A DNA stretch of 43,950 nt from contig JALEGX010000002.1 of NCBI GenBank assembly GCA_022763485.1, positions 1-43,950 of the forward strand, given 5' to 3'. Source of the DNA: Paracoccaceae bacterium. Lineage in GTDB: Bacteria > Pseudomonadota > Alphaproteobacteria > Rhodobacterales > Rhodobacteraceae. Shown piece by piece: positions 18,199 to 26,697 of the stretch (position 1 is the first letter of the stretch; the number at the start of each line of letters is the position of its first letter). The notes beneath the pieces were generated by a model that did not search any database, was not told the DNA's origin, and saw only the letters and a list, made by a program, of their open reading frames with translations. Made by a program: the position numbers and the translations under genes.

Positions 18199-18212
18199 GG
18201 ACGCCCCCCAAA

Positions 18213-18254
18213 CACGCCAGCCGTCCCCAAAGAAGCGGGGCAGCGGCTGGCGTG
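18213..18254 (+). terminator. Strong hairpin after sdaA, no U-tract
   Basis: Eleven-base perfect arms CACGCCAGCCG (18213-18223) / CGGCTGGCGTG (18244-18254) enclose a second CCCC/GGGG pairing. The 3' flank is ACCCTGCG with no T run. It may be a processing/stability hairpin or an atypical terminator rather than a classical intrinsic one. Confidence 0.55.
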
Positions 18255-18395
18255 ACCCTGCGCGGCCCGAAAGGATGCCGCAAATGCGACATGCCTGAAA
18301 ACCGGGCGCTGGCCCGAAAAACTGTCGCTACGTAACGTCAGCCCGTTCGGAACCATGACTTGCGCGACCGAAACCCCGGCCGTAGCGTTGTCGTC

Positions 18396-19340
18396 ATGTC
18401 AACGGATAGACCTGTTCTCGGAATAGCCCTGATGCTGGGCTTTTGCGTCGTCGCGCCCATGGGGGATGCGGTGGCTAAGATTCTTGGGGAATCGGTCCCG
18501 TTGGGACAGCTGCTGTTCGTGCGCTTTGCCGTGCAGGCCATTGTTCTGATCCCGATCGTGTTTCTTACCAAACGCCTGTGGCGGATGCGCGGCCGCGTTC
18601 TGGCGCTGACCGCAGCACGCACCGCGCTGCATATTGCCGGGATCGGCGCGATGTTCACCGCCTTGCAATACCTGCCTCTGGCGGATGCGGTGGCGATTGC
18701 CTTCGTGATGCCGTTCCTGATGTTGCTTCTGGGCAAGTTCGTGCTGAACGAAGAGGTGGGCATGCGCCGCCTGATGGCCTGTGTTGTCGGTTTCATCGGC
18801 ACATTGCTGGTCATTCAGCCCAGTTTTGCCTCCGTCGGCTGGCCTGCACTCTGGCCGCTGGCCGTGGCGGTCATCTTCTCGATGTTCATGCTGGTGACGC
18901 GACAGATCGCTAAGGAAACCGATCCCATAGGGTTGCAGGCCGTCAGCGGCGTCATGGCATCGGTCGTGCTGTTGCCCGTCCTCATCGCCGGCTGGGCGAT
19001 GGACATCGCGCCCTTGACGGTCAAAACGCCGAGCACGCAGGAATTCATGCTGCTTGGCGCAATCGGCCTGTTGGGGACTGCTGCGCATCTGCTGATGACA
19101 TGGTCACTGCGCTATGCCCCCTCGGCCACATTGGCGCCGATGCAATATCTGGAAATCCCCGTTGCCACCGCCTTTGGCTGGATGATCTTCAGCGATCTGC
19201 CCAATATGCTGGCCTCGGCCGGCATTGCCATCACCATGGGCTCGGGCCTGTATATCGTGATGCGGGAACGGATCGCCGCCCGCGAAGCTACGCGCGCCAA
19301 GGAGCCTCCTGCCCCGGTCCCCGCGCAACCTGCGGCATGA
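18396..19340 (+). CDS. EamA/DMT-family transporter
   Basis: A 314-residue inner-membrane protein with about ten hydrophobic helices arranged as two EamA repeats (about 8-140 and 150-290). The first is marked by AVAKILGESVPLGQLLFVRF and by YLPLADAVAIAFVMPFLMLL. The second is marked by YAPSATLAPMQYLEIPVATA. Drug/metabolite transporters of this type export amino acids or other metabolites; the substrate cannot be read. Start at ATG 18396 (MSTDRPVLGIALM). The last 53 bases, coding the Ala/Pro-rich tail REATRAKEPPAPVPAQPAA, overlap the convergent thiN gene. Confidence 0.9.
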   Translation: MSTDRPVLGIALMLGFCVVAPMGDAVAKILGESVPLGQLLFVRFAVQAIVLIPIVFLTKRLWRMRGRVLALTAARTALHIAGIGAMFTALQYLPLADAVAIAFVMPFLMLLLGKFVLNEEVGMRRLMACVVGFIGTLLVIQPSFASVGWPALWPLAVAVIFSMFMLVTRQIAKETDPIGLQAVSGVMASVVLLPVLIAGWAMDIAPLTVKTPSTQEFMLLGAIGLLGTAAHLLMTWSLRYAPSATLAPMQYLEIPVATAFGWMIFSDLPNMLASAGIAITMGSGLYIVMRERIAAREATRAKEPPAPVPAQPAA

Positions 19341-19980
19341 CCTGATCCAGCGCGTGCCGCGGCAGCATGGCCAGCAGGGTCGGTGTTAGGGTGCTGATCC
19401 ACATCTCACCGCCCACAGCCCGGTTGGACGTGCCAATGAAGCCGACGGGGTTCATCTCCAACCCGTCCAGCGGCCACTCCAATCCGCGCGACCGGGCGCG
19501 CGCCTCCGCCATCGGAAACAGCGAAACAACCTCGCCCGCGGAAAGCTCGACCCGCAGCTCAGGCGGCAGCAGGAAAACAATCTCATGCGCACCAATCAGG
19601 ATGCAGGGCACATGGCTTTGACGTGCCAGGACGTTGAAGGCGGCCAGTTGATGATCGACCCGCGCGCCCAGAAATCCGACCCCCAGAATCACTGGCGCAA
19701 GGATGCTGCGCACCGCTTTATCGAAGTCGGTGCTGTCCTGTTCACGAATTGGAAACAATCGTTCTTGCGGAATTCGCGCCTTTGTCGCGGCCGAGAGCGA
19801 GTCCAGATCACCGATCACCGCCTCCGGCTCCAGATCCATCGACACCAGCAAATCCGCGCCGCCATCCGCCGCCACAAGGGTTGAAGCCTGCTTCAAGGCC
19901 AGCTTAACATCATCCGCGGAGGCATCGCCGCCCCCGACAAGAGTAACCGGTTGTGTGGATCGTACGAGTGGATTTGTCAT
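19288..19980 (-). CDS. thiN: Thiamine diphosphokinase
   Basis: Transfers pyrophosphate from ATP to thiamine to make the cofactor thiamine diphosphate, in the cytosol. The 230-residue protein has the family motifs ADGGADLLV, AVIGDLDSLS, STDFDKAV and GFLGARVDHQLAAFNVL in order, then the C-terminal thiamine-binding beta domain (WPLDGLEMNP, GTSNRAVGGE). Start at ATG 19980 (MTNPLVRSTQ); a longer in-frame ATG at 20013 has no support. The C-terminus overlaps the convergent EamA gene by 53 bases and both reading frames look genuine. No TPP riboswitch seen upstream. Confidence 0.9.
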   Translation of the reverse strand: MTNPLVRSTQPVTLVGGGDASADDVKLALKQASTLVAADGGADLLVSMDLEPEAVIGDLDSLSAATKARIPQERLFPIREQDSTDFDKAVRSILAPVILGVGFLGARVDHQLAAFNVLARQSHVPCILIGAHEIVFLLPPELRVELSAGEVVSLFPMAEARARSRGLEWPLDGLEMNPVGFIGTSNRAVGGEMWISTLTPTLLAMLPRHALDQVMPQVARGPGQEAPWRA

Positions 19981-20117
19981 GCGCTGTTTCTGCCCGTTTT
20001 GGAAACAGACCACAATCTCGCCTTAAAATGATACGGTGAATTGCACAGATTCGAGCCGAAATTGTCTCTGTAGGGGTGTCTAACCGATGGCAATAATTGT
20101 GAGAGGACGAGCATCCG

Positions 20118-22097
20118 ATGGTACAGAATAACAAGGTATTGACCGTTTCATACGGTACGTTTTCCTGCACCTTGGAAGGTTTCGAGGATTCCTTCGACAC
20201 GATGAAGGCCATCGCGGAATATTTCCGGGACCTCGCCGCAGATGACAGATATTTCGGAGCCGAGCCACCCCAGCCAGATGCTGAGATGCTGGCACGGATC
20301 GCCGAAAAGGAAATCGCGCGACAGGTCGAAGCCCGCCAAGGTGATACAGGAATCATCCTGCGCGCAGCGGACGCGCAAGCCGCCGCCCCTGCCGTTGCAG
20401 CCGCAGCTGCCGCGCCGGTTGCTGCTGAACCGGTTGCGCCGGTCCAGGTTGAAGCCGAAACGCCCGCTCCCGTGCAGGAACCTGTGCAGGAAGAGGCACA
20501 ACCCGAACCGGTTGTCACGCCTGACGTGGTTGAAGAAGACATTGAAGAGGCGGCCCCCGTTGCCGAAGACGCACCCGAAGCGGTCGTTGAGGACGTCGAG
20601 GGCGTCGAGGACATTGATTACCTGTCCGACATGGACTTCAAAGAAGCGCTGCTGGCCGTTGAGCAGGACATTGACGCGCTGGATGCGGATGCGGAAGACC
20701 AGGCAGCCGAGCTGGATGTGATCGCGGATGACCTGGCTGCGGACGAACAGGACGCTGCACCGGTCGAAGCCGAAGCCATTGAAAAGGTTGCTGTTGAAGA
20801 CGAGGCCGACATTGTGCCCGCAGCCGACAGCATTGCCGCGAAGCTGCAGCGCATCCGCGCCGTTGTCTCGCGCCGTGTTCCGGCCGGTCAGGACACCGAA
20901 TATTCCGAAGACGAACATGCCGAAACCTTCGCCGCCTCCGGCACCGCCGCGTTGGAAGACGCGATTGCCGAGGAGATGGATGAAGAGGACGTCCAGGCGC
21001 CTGTTGCTCAGGACGAAGACAGCCTGTTTGGAGATATTCAGGAAACCGTCGCCGTGGATGATGAAGCCGATGAGCTGATGAACATCCTGGACAGCGGACC
21101 AGAGGGCGCCGCCGCCAAGCCGCGCCGGGTTCGGGCGCGTGTGGTCAAGGTCAAGCGCCGCGATCTGGACGCCGCTGTTTCAGCAGGCGACCTGGAACCG
21201 GTCGAAGAGGTTGCGCCGGTGACGGCCAGCAGCCTGTCGGACGAAGACGAAGCGGACCTGCTGCGCGAACTGGCCGAGGTCGAAGCGGAATTCGCTGAGC
21301 CCGAAACCTATTCCGAGGCGCCGCAGGACGACAGCGTTCAGGATGAGGCCTTCCTTGAGGAAGACGACTACGAAGACGACGACGTTTTCGTTGAGCCCAA
21401 GCCCGCACAAAGCACCGCCGACGAAGAAGACGTCTCGCGCCTGATGGCTGCGGCGGACGAAAAGCTGGATGATCCGGAAACCTCGTCCAACCGCGAAACC
21501 TATTCGCATCTGCGCGCTGCCGTTGCGGCCGCCGAAGCCGAAAGATCGGCGGGTGGCACCGTGGGAACCCACCCCGAGGCCGATCCGTACCGGGAAGACC
21601 TGGCCAGCGTTGTACGCCCGCGCCGCCCCACCACCCACATGCGGGGTGAGCGGTCACCGCGTCCCGGCGCCAAGCCCCGCCCCGCGCCCCTGAAGCTGGT
21701 TGCGGAACAGCGCGTGGACCGGGAAGCCCCGGCGCCTGCCGCTTCGGAAGGTCCGATCCGCCCGCGTCGCGTGGTTTCCATGGACGCCGAAACCCCGGCA
21801 CCGGAAACCGGGGGGGGCTTTGCGGCCTATGCCGCCGAGCAAGGCGCCATCGAACTGCACGAACTGCTGGAAGCCGCCGCGTCCTACCTGAGCTTTGTCG
21901 AAGGTCACGAGCAATTCTCGCGCCCGCAGCTGATGAACAAGGTCCGCCAACTGGGCAGCGCCGAGTTCAATCGCGAAGACGGCCTGCGGTCCTTCGGACT
22001 GCTGCTGCGCGAAGGCAAGATCGAGAAAGCCGGGAACGGTCGGTTCATTGCGTCGGGCGATATCGGTTTCCAACCCGACAGCCGCGCGGCTGGCTAA
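20118..22097 (+). CDS. Large acidic low-complexity protein of unknown function
   Basis: A 659-residue protein with no recognisable enzyme domain. Residues 1-95 look folded and conserved in style (VSYGTFSCTLEGFEDSFDTM, then AEYFRDLAADDRYFGAEPP). Residues about 95-560 are Ala/Glu/Asp/Pro-rich and almost certainly disordered, broken by basic patches such as KPRRVRARVVKVKRRD. The last 80 residues again look folded (ELHELLEAAASYLSFVEGHE, then RPQLMNKVRQL and FGLLLREGKIEKAGNGRF), resembling a small winged-helix-like domain. Ordered ends with a long acidic linker suggest a scaffold or a DNA/RNA-associated tether. That is inference. I recall similar proteins in Rhodobacteraceae only as hypotheticals. 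Own terminator downstream. Confidence 0.85.
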   Translation: MVQNNKVLTVSYGTFSCTLEGFEDSFDTMKAIAEYFRDLAADDRYFGAEPPQPDAEMLARIAEKEIARQVEARQGDTGIILRAADAQAAAPAVAAAAAAPVAAEPVAPVQVEAETPAPVQEPVQEEAQPEPVVTPDVVEEDIEEAAPVAEDAPEAVVEDVEGVEDIDYLSDMDFKEALLAVEQDIDALDADAEDQAAELDVIADDLAADEQDAAPVEAEAIEKVAVEDEADIVPAADSIAAKLQRIRAVVSRRVPAGQDTEYSEDEHAETFAASGTAALEDAIAEEMDEEDVQAPVAQDEDSLFGDIQETVAVDDEADELMNILDSGPEGAAAKPRRVRARVVKVKRRDLDAAVSAGDLEPVEEVAPVTASSLSDEDEADLLRELAEVEAEFAEPETYSEAPQDDSVQDEAFLEEDDYEDDDVFVEPKPAQSTADEEDVSRLMAAADEKLDDPETSSNRETYSHLRAAVAAAEAERSAGGTVGTHPEADPYREDLASVVRPRRPTTHMRGERSPRPGAKPRPAPLKLVAEQRVDREAPAPAASEGPIRPRRVVSMDAETPAPETGGGFAAYAAEQGAIELHELLEAAASYLSFVEGHEQFSRPQLMNKVRQLGSAEFNREDGLRSFGLLLREGKIEKAGNGRFIASGDIGFQPDSRAAG

Positions 22098-22122
22098 ACC
22101 AGACCGTATCAGCACACGCACA

Positions 22123-22160
22123 GACGGGCTTGCTCAGATCCTGGGCGAGCCCGTTTTCCT
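22123..22160 (+). terminator. Intrinsic terminator of the acidic-protein gene
   Basis: Stem GACGGGCTTGCTC / GGGCGAGCCCGT with a G-U pair, followed by TTTTCCTTT. Confidence 0.85.
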
Positions 22161-22719
22161 TTGTCCATTTGGTCTTGCCTGAGGGCGCGGCGGCCTTTTC
22201 GCCTGAATTCGAGCACTTTGAGAAAGAATGTACTTTAAATTAAATTCATGAACTCTTTCGGTGGATAAAATTGCAAAAATTATCGCAAAAGTTACCCTAT
22301 ACTTTTCGTCAAAATAAGCTCCCCAAGCTTATCACGCCCTCAAATCCTGTGTTTCCTGCTTTTGTGACCGCTCAAAAGCCCAGTCCCGGTCCAGGGTACA
22401 AATTGGCAGCAAAAACGGGGAAAAAGAGCTCCGCTCAGCGAACGCCGGATTAGGATGTTCAATATTTATCCACAGGGATACCCACGGCGCCCAAGTGCGC
22501 GATAAAAACTATTTTTCAGATAGTTAAGCCCAGCACCTCAAGCCAAACCGGAGACACCGGCCCCCGGCTATTCACAGCCTTGGCCCTAAAGCAAACCAAG
22601 TCCTGCGAACGGGGGCATGGCTGATTGTCCCAAGCGATGTTGCAAGACAGGCGACGCAGAGAGTTTCAGCCCGGTGCAACAGGTGGTTTCGGTTCCGTCT
22701 CAATGACTTGCAGGCAGAA
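22161..22719. other. Non-coding AT-rich stretch with DnaA-box-like sites
   Basis: About 560 bases between two terminators with no credible gene. The left part (22201-22330) is strikingly AT-rich for this window. It contains a perfect 9-mer TTATCCACA (22466-22474). Two one-mismatch relatives are TTATCCACC on the minus strand (22268-22260) and CTATTCACA (22568-22576). GCAAAA occurs twice 12 bases apart (22273, 22285). Inverted repeats are ATAAGCT-CCCCA-AGCTTAT (22314-22332) and AACTAT-N7-ATAGTT (22507-22525). A small ORF at 22271-22453 has no ribosome site and atypical composition. Confidence 0.5.
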
Positions 22720-22751
22720 AATGACAAAGCGCGGCCCCGGGAGGCCGCGCT
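22715..22751 (-). terminator. Intrinsic terminator of purA-DUF2842
   Basis: On the minus strand AGCGCGGCC / GGCCGCGCT (22751-22743 and 22736-22728), a perfect nine-base stem, is followed by TTGTCATTTTC. Confidence 0.85.
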
Positions 22752-22783
22752 GATGTTGGAAATCGTCCATCCGGACAGGCAAG

Positions 22784-23011
22784 TCAGTCCTTGTCGGCCT
22801 GATCCGGGTCGGCCTGACCGACCCCTTTGAACACGAATTTGAACGGCAACGCCCAGACAATGCCCAGAACGATATACACCCCAAGCTCAACCAGGATCGG
22901 CGGCCGGTCCAGCCAGTTCACCACCGTGACGGCAGCCACCACGTAAAGCGGTAGCCCCACCAGCAGGATCAGCAGCGACAGCCGCCGACGCGCCTTGTAG
23001 CCCAGCGCCAT
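22784..23011 (-). CDS. DUF2842 small membrane protein
   Basis: A 75-residue inner-membrane protein. It has two hydrophobic helices (about 11-32, LSLLILLVGLPLYVVAAVTV, and 41-60, VELGVYIVLGIVWALPFKFV) and an acidic Asp-rich C-terminus. DUF2842 is an alphaproteobacterial family of unknown function. Its ATG overlaps the purA TGA by one base (TGATG), so it is translated with purA. An intrinsic terminator follows. Confidence 0.9.
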   Translation of the reverse strand: MALGYKARRRLSLLILLVGLPLYVVAAVTVVNWLDRPPILVELGVYIVLGIVWALPFKFVFKGVGQADPDQADKD

Positions 23012-24324
23012 CAGTCGGCAAACGGGTCAGTCACCAGAATGGTGTCATCCCGCTCCGGGCTGGTGGACAGCAGTGCCACCGGGCATTCGATCAGCTCTTC
23101 GACACGACGCACATATTTGATCGCATTGGCGGGCAGTTCCGCCCAGCTGCGCGCGCCTTCGGTGGATTCGGACCAGCCCGGCATTTCCTCATAGATCGGC
23201 GTGCAACGTGCCTGCTGATCCGCCGCGGTCGGCAGGTAATCCAGACGCTCACCATCCAGATCGTAGCCGACACAGATCTTCAGCGTCTCAAACCCGTCCA
23301 GAACGTCCAGTTTGGTCAGGGCGATGCCGCTGACACCGCTAGTGGCGCAGGTCTGACGCAGCAGCGCCGCATCGAACCAACCGCACCGACGCTGACGGCC
23401 GGTGGTGGTGCCAAACTCATGCCCGCGTTCACCCAGACGCTGACCATCCGCATCCGGCGTGCCATCCTCGTTCAGCAGCTCGGTCGGGAACGGACCCTCA
23501 CCCACACGGGTGGTATAGGCTTTGACGATGCCCAGAACGAAGTCGATGGAGTTGGGTCCGATGCCAACGCCGGTGGCGGATTGGCCCGCAATCACGTTGG
23601 ATGAGGTCACAAAGGGATAGGTGCCGAAGTCGATGTCCAGCAATGCGCCCTGCGCCCCTTCGAACAGGATCCGCTTGCCCGCTTTGCGCTTTTCGTTCAG
23701 CACTTTCCAGACCGGCGCCGCAAAAGGCAGGATCTGCGGTGCGATCTCACGCAGCTGGGCAATCAGCGCGTCCCGATCAACCGGCTCGATGCCCAGACCC
23801 TTGCGCAGCGGATCGTGGTGCTGCAGCGCGCGGTCCACGCGGGCTTCGAGCGTGGCGTCATCCGCCAGATCCGCAACGCGGATGGCACGACGGCCCACTT
23901 TGTCTTCGTAGCACGGGCCGATGCCGCGACCGGTGGTGCCGATCTTGGTGCCCTTGCTGGCCGCTTCTTCCCGCGCGCGATCCAGCTCACCGTGGATCGG
24001 CAGGATCAGCGGAGTGTTCTCGGCGATCATCAGCGTTTCAGGGCTGATATCCACACCCTGCGCGCGAACCGTTTCGATTTCCTTGATCAGGTGCCAGGGA
24101 TCCAGCACCACGCCATTGCCGATGACCGACAGCTTGCCGCCACGCACCACACCCGAAGGCAGCGCATGCAGCTTGTAGACATTGCCGTCGATGACCAGCG
24201 TGTGACCGGCGTTATGTCCCCCCTGAAAACGGGCGATGACATCAGCGCGCTCGCTGAGCCAATCCACGATCTTGCCTTTTCCCTCGTCACCCCACTGGGC
24301 GCCGACCACGACGACATTGGCCAT
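23011..24324 (-). CDS. purA: Adenylosuccinate synthase
   Basis: PurA condenses IMP and aspartate with GTP to adenylosuccinate, the first committed step to AMP. The 437-residue protein has the GTP P-loop [13 protein letters not shown] (about 11-23) with its catalytic Asp, and the His loop [10 protein letters not shown] (about 38-47). It also has [14 protein letters not shown] for IMP binding and the [19 protein letters not shown] segment for guanine recognition. Start at ATG 24324 ([15 protein letters not shown]). The 30-codon upstream extension is non-conserved. Operon with DUF2842. Divergent from DUF6524. Confidence 0.97.
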   Translation of the reverse strand: MANVVVVGAQWGDEGKGKIVDWLSERADVIARFQGGHNAGHTLVIDGNVYKLHALPSGVVRGGKLSVIGNGVVLDPWHLIKEIETVRAQGVDISPETLMIAENTPLILPIHGELDRAREEAASKGTKIGTTGRGIGPCYEDKVGRRAIRVADLADDATLEARVDRALQHHDPLRKGLGIEPVDRDALIAQLREIAPQILPFAAPVWKVLNEKRKAGKRILFEGAQGALLDIDFGTYPFVTSSNVIAGQSATGVGIGPNSIDFVLGIVKAYTTRVGEGPFPTELLNEDGTPDADGQRLGERGHEFGTTTGRQRRCGWFDAALLRQTCATSGVSGIALTKLDVLDGFETLKICVGYDLDGERLDYLPTAADQQARCTPIYEEMPGWSESTEGARSWAELPANAIKYVRRVEELIECPVALLSTSPERDDTILVTDPFAD

Positions 24325-24487
24325 ATCCGGTCCTTCGTACGATATTTCAAACCCGCGCCCGTATACAGGTGCCGACGGCGCGAGGGAACCGCAATTTCGA
24401 CGCAGGAGGATCAATCTGGCGCTGGGGCTGGACAGTTCAGCGCGTTTGCGCGATTCTGTCGGGCAAAACTTCGGGGCTACGAGAGTG

Positions 24488-24883
24488 ATGGGAATGCTTC
24501 TGCGCTGGCTATTTGCATTTGTGTTGCTGACGCTGACATATAATCCGACCGAGTGGAATTATGTCCGCTGGGCGGTAGCAAACTACCATTCCCAACTGTC
24601 GGTTGCGGTCCTGATGGGGCTGCTGCTGACCATTGGATACATCATCTACCTGCGCGCGACGCTGCGATCGATCGGCGGATTCGGCATGTTTCTGGTGCTG
24701 TCCGTGGTCGCGTCGCTGCTTTGGGTTCTTTATGATCTGGGCCTGCTGCAACTGGACAACACCGACACCAACGTCTGGTTGGGCATTCTGGCGCTGTCCA
24801 TCGTATTGGGCATCGGGCTGAACTGGAGCCATGTGCGCAGGCAGCTGTCCGGTCAGTCCGATATGGATGATGTCGACGACTGA
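24488..24883 (+). CDS. DUF6524-like four-helix membrane protein
   Basis: A 131-residue inner-membrane protein with four hydrophobic helices (about 3-19, 37-55, 62-82 and 94-112) and an Asp-rich cytosolic tail (SDMDDVDD). The [13 protein letters not shown] segment after the first helix is a conserved-looking feature. I assign it to the DUF6524 type from its overall pattern; function is unknown. ATG 24488 or 24494 are both possible. The last 31 bases overlap the convergent nitrile hydratase accessory gene. Confidence 0.75.
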   Translation: MGMLLRWLFAFVLLTLTYNPTEWNYVRWAVANYHSQLSVAVLMGLLLTIGYIIYLRATLRSIGGFGMFLVLSVVASLLWVLYDLGLLQLDNTDTNVWLGILALSIVLGIGLNWSHVRRQLSGQSDMDDVDD

Positions 24884-25212
24884 TCCGGCAATTTGACCGG
24901 CTGCCCATGCGGGGTGGACAGATAGGCCCGCGTCCAGGCCGCCTTGGTGTCGTCGCGTTCTGCTGGGTTGGCGGCGCCGCTTTCCTCCAGAACCTGCTCC
25001 AGCGTTTCCAACCAGGCGGCGAAATAGTCATCTCCGCCGTCCAGATCCTTGCTCAGCCCGTGCTGTTTCAGGGTTTGAGAGAATCGCCCCACCCAATCCG
25101 CCCAGGTGAAGGCCCCGGATTCATTCAGCGACACCGTCAGCGCAAAGGCCTGTGCGTGCCAGGGTTCCTGAAAGACCGGTTCCGGCGCGGCCAGATCGAT
25201 ACAGTCGGTCAT
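24853..25212 (-). CDS. Nitrile hydratase accessory protein
   Basis: A 119-residue protein of the nitrile hydratase activator/beta-like accessory family (P14K type). It delivers cobalt to the alpha subunit and promotes oxidation of the claw cysteines by subunit swapping. Seen in sequence: PVFQEPWHAQAFALTVSLNE near the start, then FTWADWVGRFS, YFAAWLETLEQVL and an acidic-to-Ser tail. The ATG overlaps the beta-subunit TGA by four bases (ATGA). Its 3' end overlaps the convergent DUF6524 gene by 31 bases. Confidence 0.9.
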   Translation of the reverse strand: MTDCIDLAAPEPVFQEPWHAQAFALTVSLNESGAFTWADWVGRFSQTLKQHGLSKDLDGGDDYFAAWLETLEQVLEESGAANPAERDDTKAAWTRAYLSTPHGQPVKLPDQSSTSSISD

Positions 25213-25883
25213 GCGGGCTCCAGATAGCTTTCCCAGAGGTCCAGGATGACTTCATCATTGGGATGTTCGGGATTGGCCCAGAGCTGCGCGGCCGCAAAGC
25301 GCACAGCATACAGCGGTTCGGGCGCTTCACCCAAATCATGGGCGTTGCTGTCGGGCAGAACGTGATGCCCATGAACGCGCAGCACTTCTCCGGTTGCTCC
25401 GGTCGCATAGGCGGGAAGGCGTGTATGCCCGCCGTTCACCATGTGGTTGCCGCCCGGACGCCGGGTGCGGACCGTCTGGCCCGGCGCGAACTGCGGCGGC
25501 GTGTTCGCGGGCCGCTCAGCCGGACCACCCTTGGCCAGAACGCCTGCAACCTGATCTGCACGCAAACACTTCTCAGCCAGCGCATGCAGGACATCCGGGT
25601 CCTGCCCTTGCAGGTCCGACTTTGTCAGGACGCCGCGCGCCACCAGCAGATCGGCCAGCGCAGAGACCCAGATCTCGAAGTAGGAAAAGCGGGTGTAATC
25701 CTTGGGCGACAGGCATTCGCGCGCGTGGCGCGAGACGTCGATGTTCCATTTGCCCAGCGATCCGCAGGCCAGCGTCAGGGCCAGCGCCCTTGCCTGCCAA
25801 TCGCCCAGCTGCGGGATCCCCTGCGGCTCGGGCTTGACCGGGCCATCTCCGAAACGCCCGCCCATATCATGAACACGGGTCAT
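25209..25883 (-). CDS. nthB: Nitrile hydratase subunit beta
   Basis: The beta subunit completes the active site of nitrile hydratase, which hydrates nitriles to amides. The 224-residue protein starts MTRVHDMGGRFGDGPV (the DMGG-G-G start is characteristic). It has a helical middle (NIDVSRHARECLSPKDYTRF) and the C-terminal SH3-like barrel (FAPGQTVRTRRPGGNHMVNG, then YAVRFAAAQLWA). I chose ATG 25883; the longer frame to 26030 lies inside the alpha gene. Overlaps both neighbours by four bases (ATGA). Confidence 0.95.
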   Translation of the reverse strand: MTRVHDMGGRFGDGPVKPEPQGIPQLGDWQARALALTLACGSLGKWNIDVSRHARECLSPKDYTRFSYFEIWVSALADLLVARGVLTKSDLQGQDPDVLHALAEKCLRADQVAGVLAKGGPAERPANTPPQFAPGQTVRTRRPGGNHMVNGGHTRLPAYATGATGEVLRVHGHHVLPDSNAHDLGEAPEPLYAVRFAAAQLWANPEHPNDEVILDLWESYLEPA

Positions 25884-26527
25884 TCCAGCTCCTCCGGACG
25901 CAGGGCCAGCCCTGTTCCGATCATCGAGTCGCGGGTGACAAGGCGGGCCAGTTCGTCCTGCGACCACCCTTCGGTGTTGTCGGGTCGCATCGGCACCACA
26001 AGGTACCGCATCTCGGCCGTCGAATCCCACACCCGCACCGCCGTGTCTGGCGACAGAGTCACACCGAAATCGGACAGCACCTTGCGCGGCTCGCGCACGG
26101 CGCGCGATCTGTAGGCATCGGATTTATACCAGCCCGGCGGAATGCCCAGAAGCGGCCAAGGGTAGCAGCTGCACAGGGTGCAGACGACCATGTTGTGGCG
26201 TTCGGGCGTGTTTTCCACAGCGACGACATGTTCGCCCTGCCGCCCGAAGAACCCCATCTCTGAAACGGCGGCGGTGGCGTCCTCCAGCAGCGCCGCCCGG
26301 AAATCCGGCTCATCCCAGGCCCGGGCCACCACCCGTGCACCGTTCTGCGGCCCGATCTTGTTCTGGTAGGTATCAATGATTTCATCCAGCGCGGCTGGGT
26401 CGATCAACCCTTTGCCGGTCAGGATGGTCTCCAGCGTCTTGACCCGCAACGCCGGGTCGGACGGCAACACTGTATGTGGATGATCGTCATGTGGCATGGC
26501 GGCACTCTGCGCCGCTCCATGATCCAT
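25880..26527 (-). CDS. nthA: Nitrile hydratase subunit alpha, cobalt type
   Basis: The catalytic subunit. The 215-residue protein has the metal-claw motif VCTLCSCYPWPLLG (about 114-127), whose three cysteines and serine bind the metal, two of them being oxidised in the mature enzyme. Thr in CTLCSC is the signature of cobalt enzymes (iron enzymes have Ser). Also seen: LETILTGKGLIDPAALDEII near the N-terminus, GARVVARAWDEPDFRAALL, and the conserved RAVREPRKVLSDFGV. First gene of alpha-beta-accessory. Start 26527; Met11 at 26497 is an alternative. No amidase or nitrilase lies nearby. Confidence 0.95.
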   Translation of the reverse strand: MDHGAAQSAAMPHDDHPHTVLPSDPALRVKTLETILTGKGLIDPAALDEIIDTYQNKIGPQNGARVVARAWDEPDFRAALLEDATAAVSEMGFFGRQGEHVVAVENTPERHNMVVCTLCSCYPWPLLGIPPGWYKSDAYRSRAVREPRKVLSDFGVTLSPDTAVRVWDSTAEMRYLVVPMRPDNTEGWSQDELARLVTRDSMIGTGLALRPEELE

Positions 26528-26697
26528 GTCCAGTATTCCGGTGGGTCCTCACGACCGCTTGATCCCGACCCACTGCAAACCCTGCGGAAATGCGGGGCAT
26601 TCACAATGCCGCGCGGAAAGCCGCCATTCCTCCCTTGCCCCGAGCGGCAATCTCTCATACATACCGCCCGATACTCAGCCAACCGCCGCAGGGTCCT

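Noticed and set aside
22271..22453. 60-codon ORF in the AT-rich gap
   Set aside because: No ribosome site, Lys/Pro-rich composition unlike neighbours, and it runs through an inverted repeat.
22161..22719. Chromosomal origin of replication
   Set aside because: Only one perfect DnaA box, and none of the genes usual beside alphaproteobacterial origins are present. Kept as a lower-level DnaA-site finding instead.
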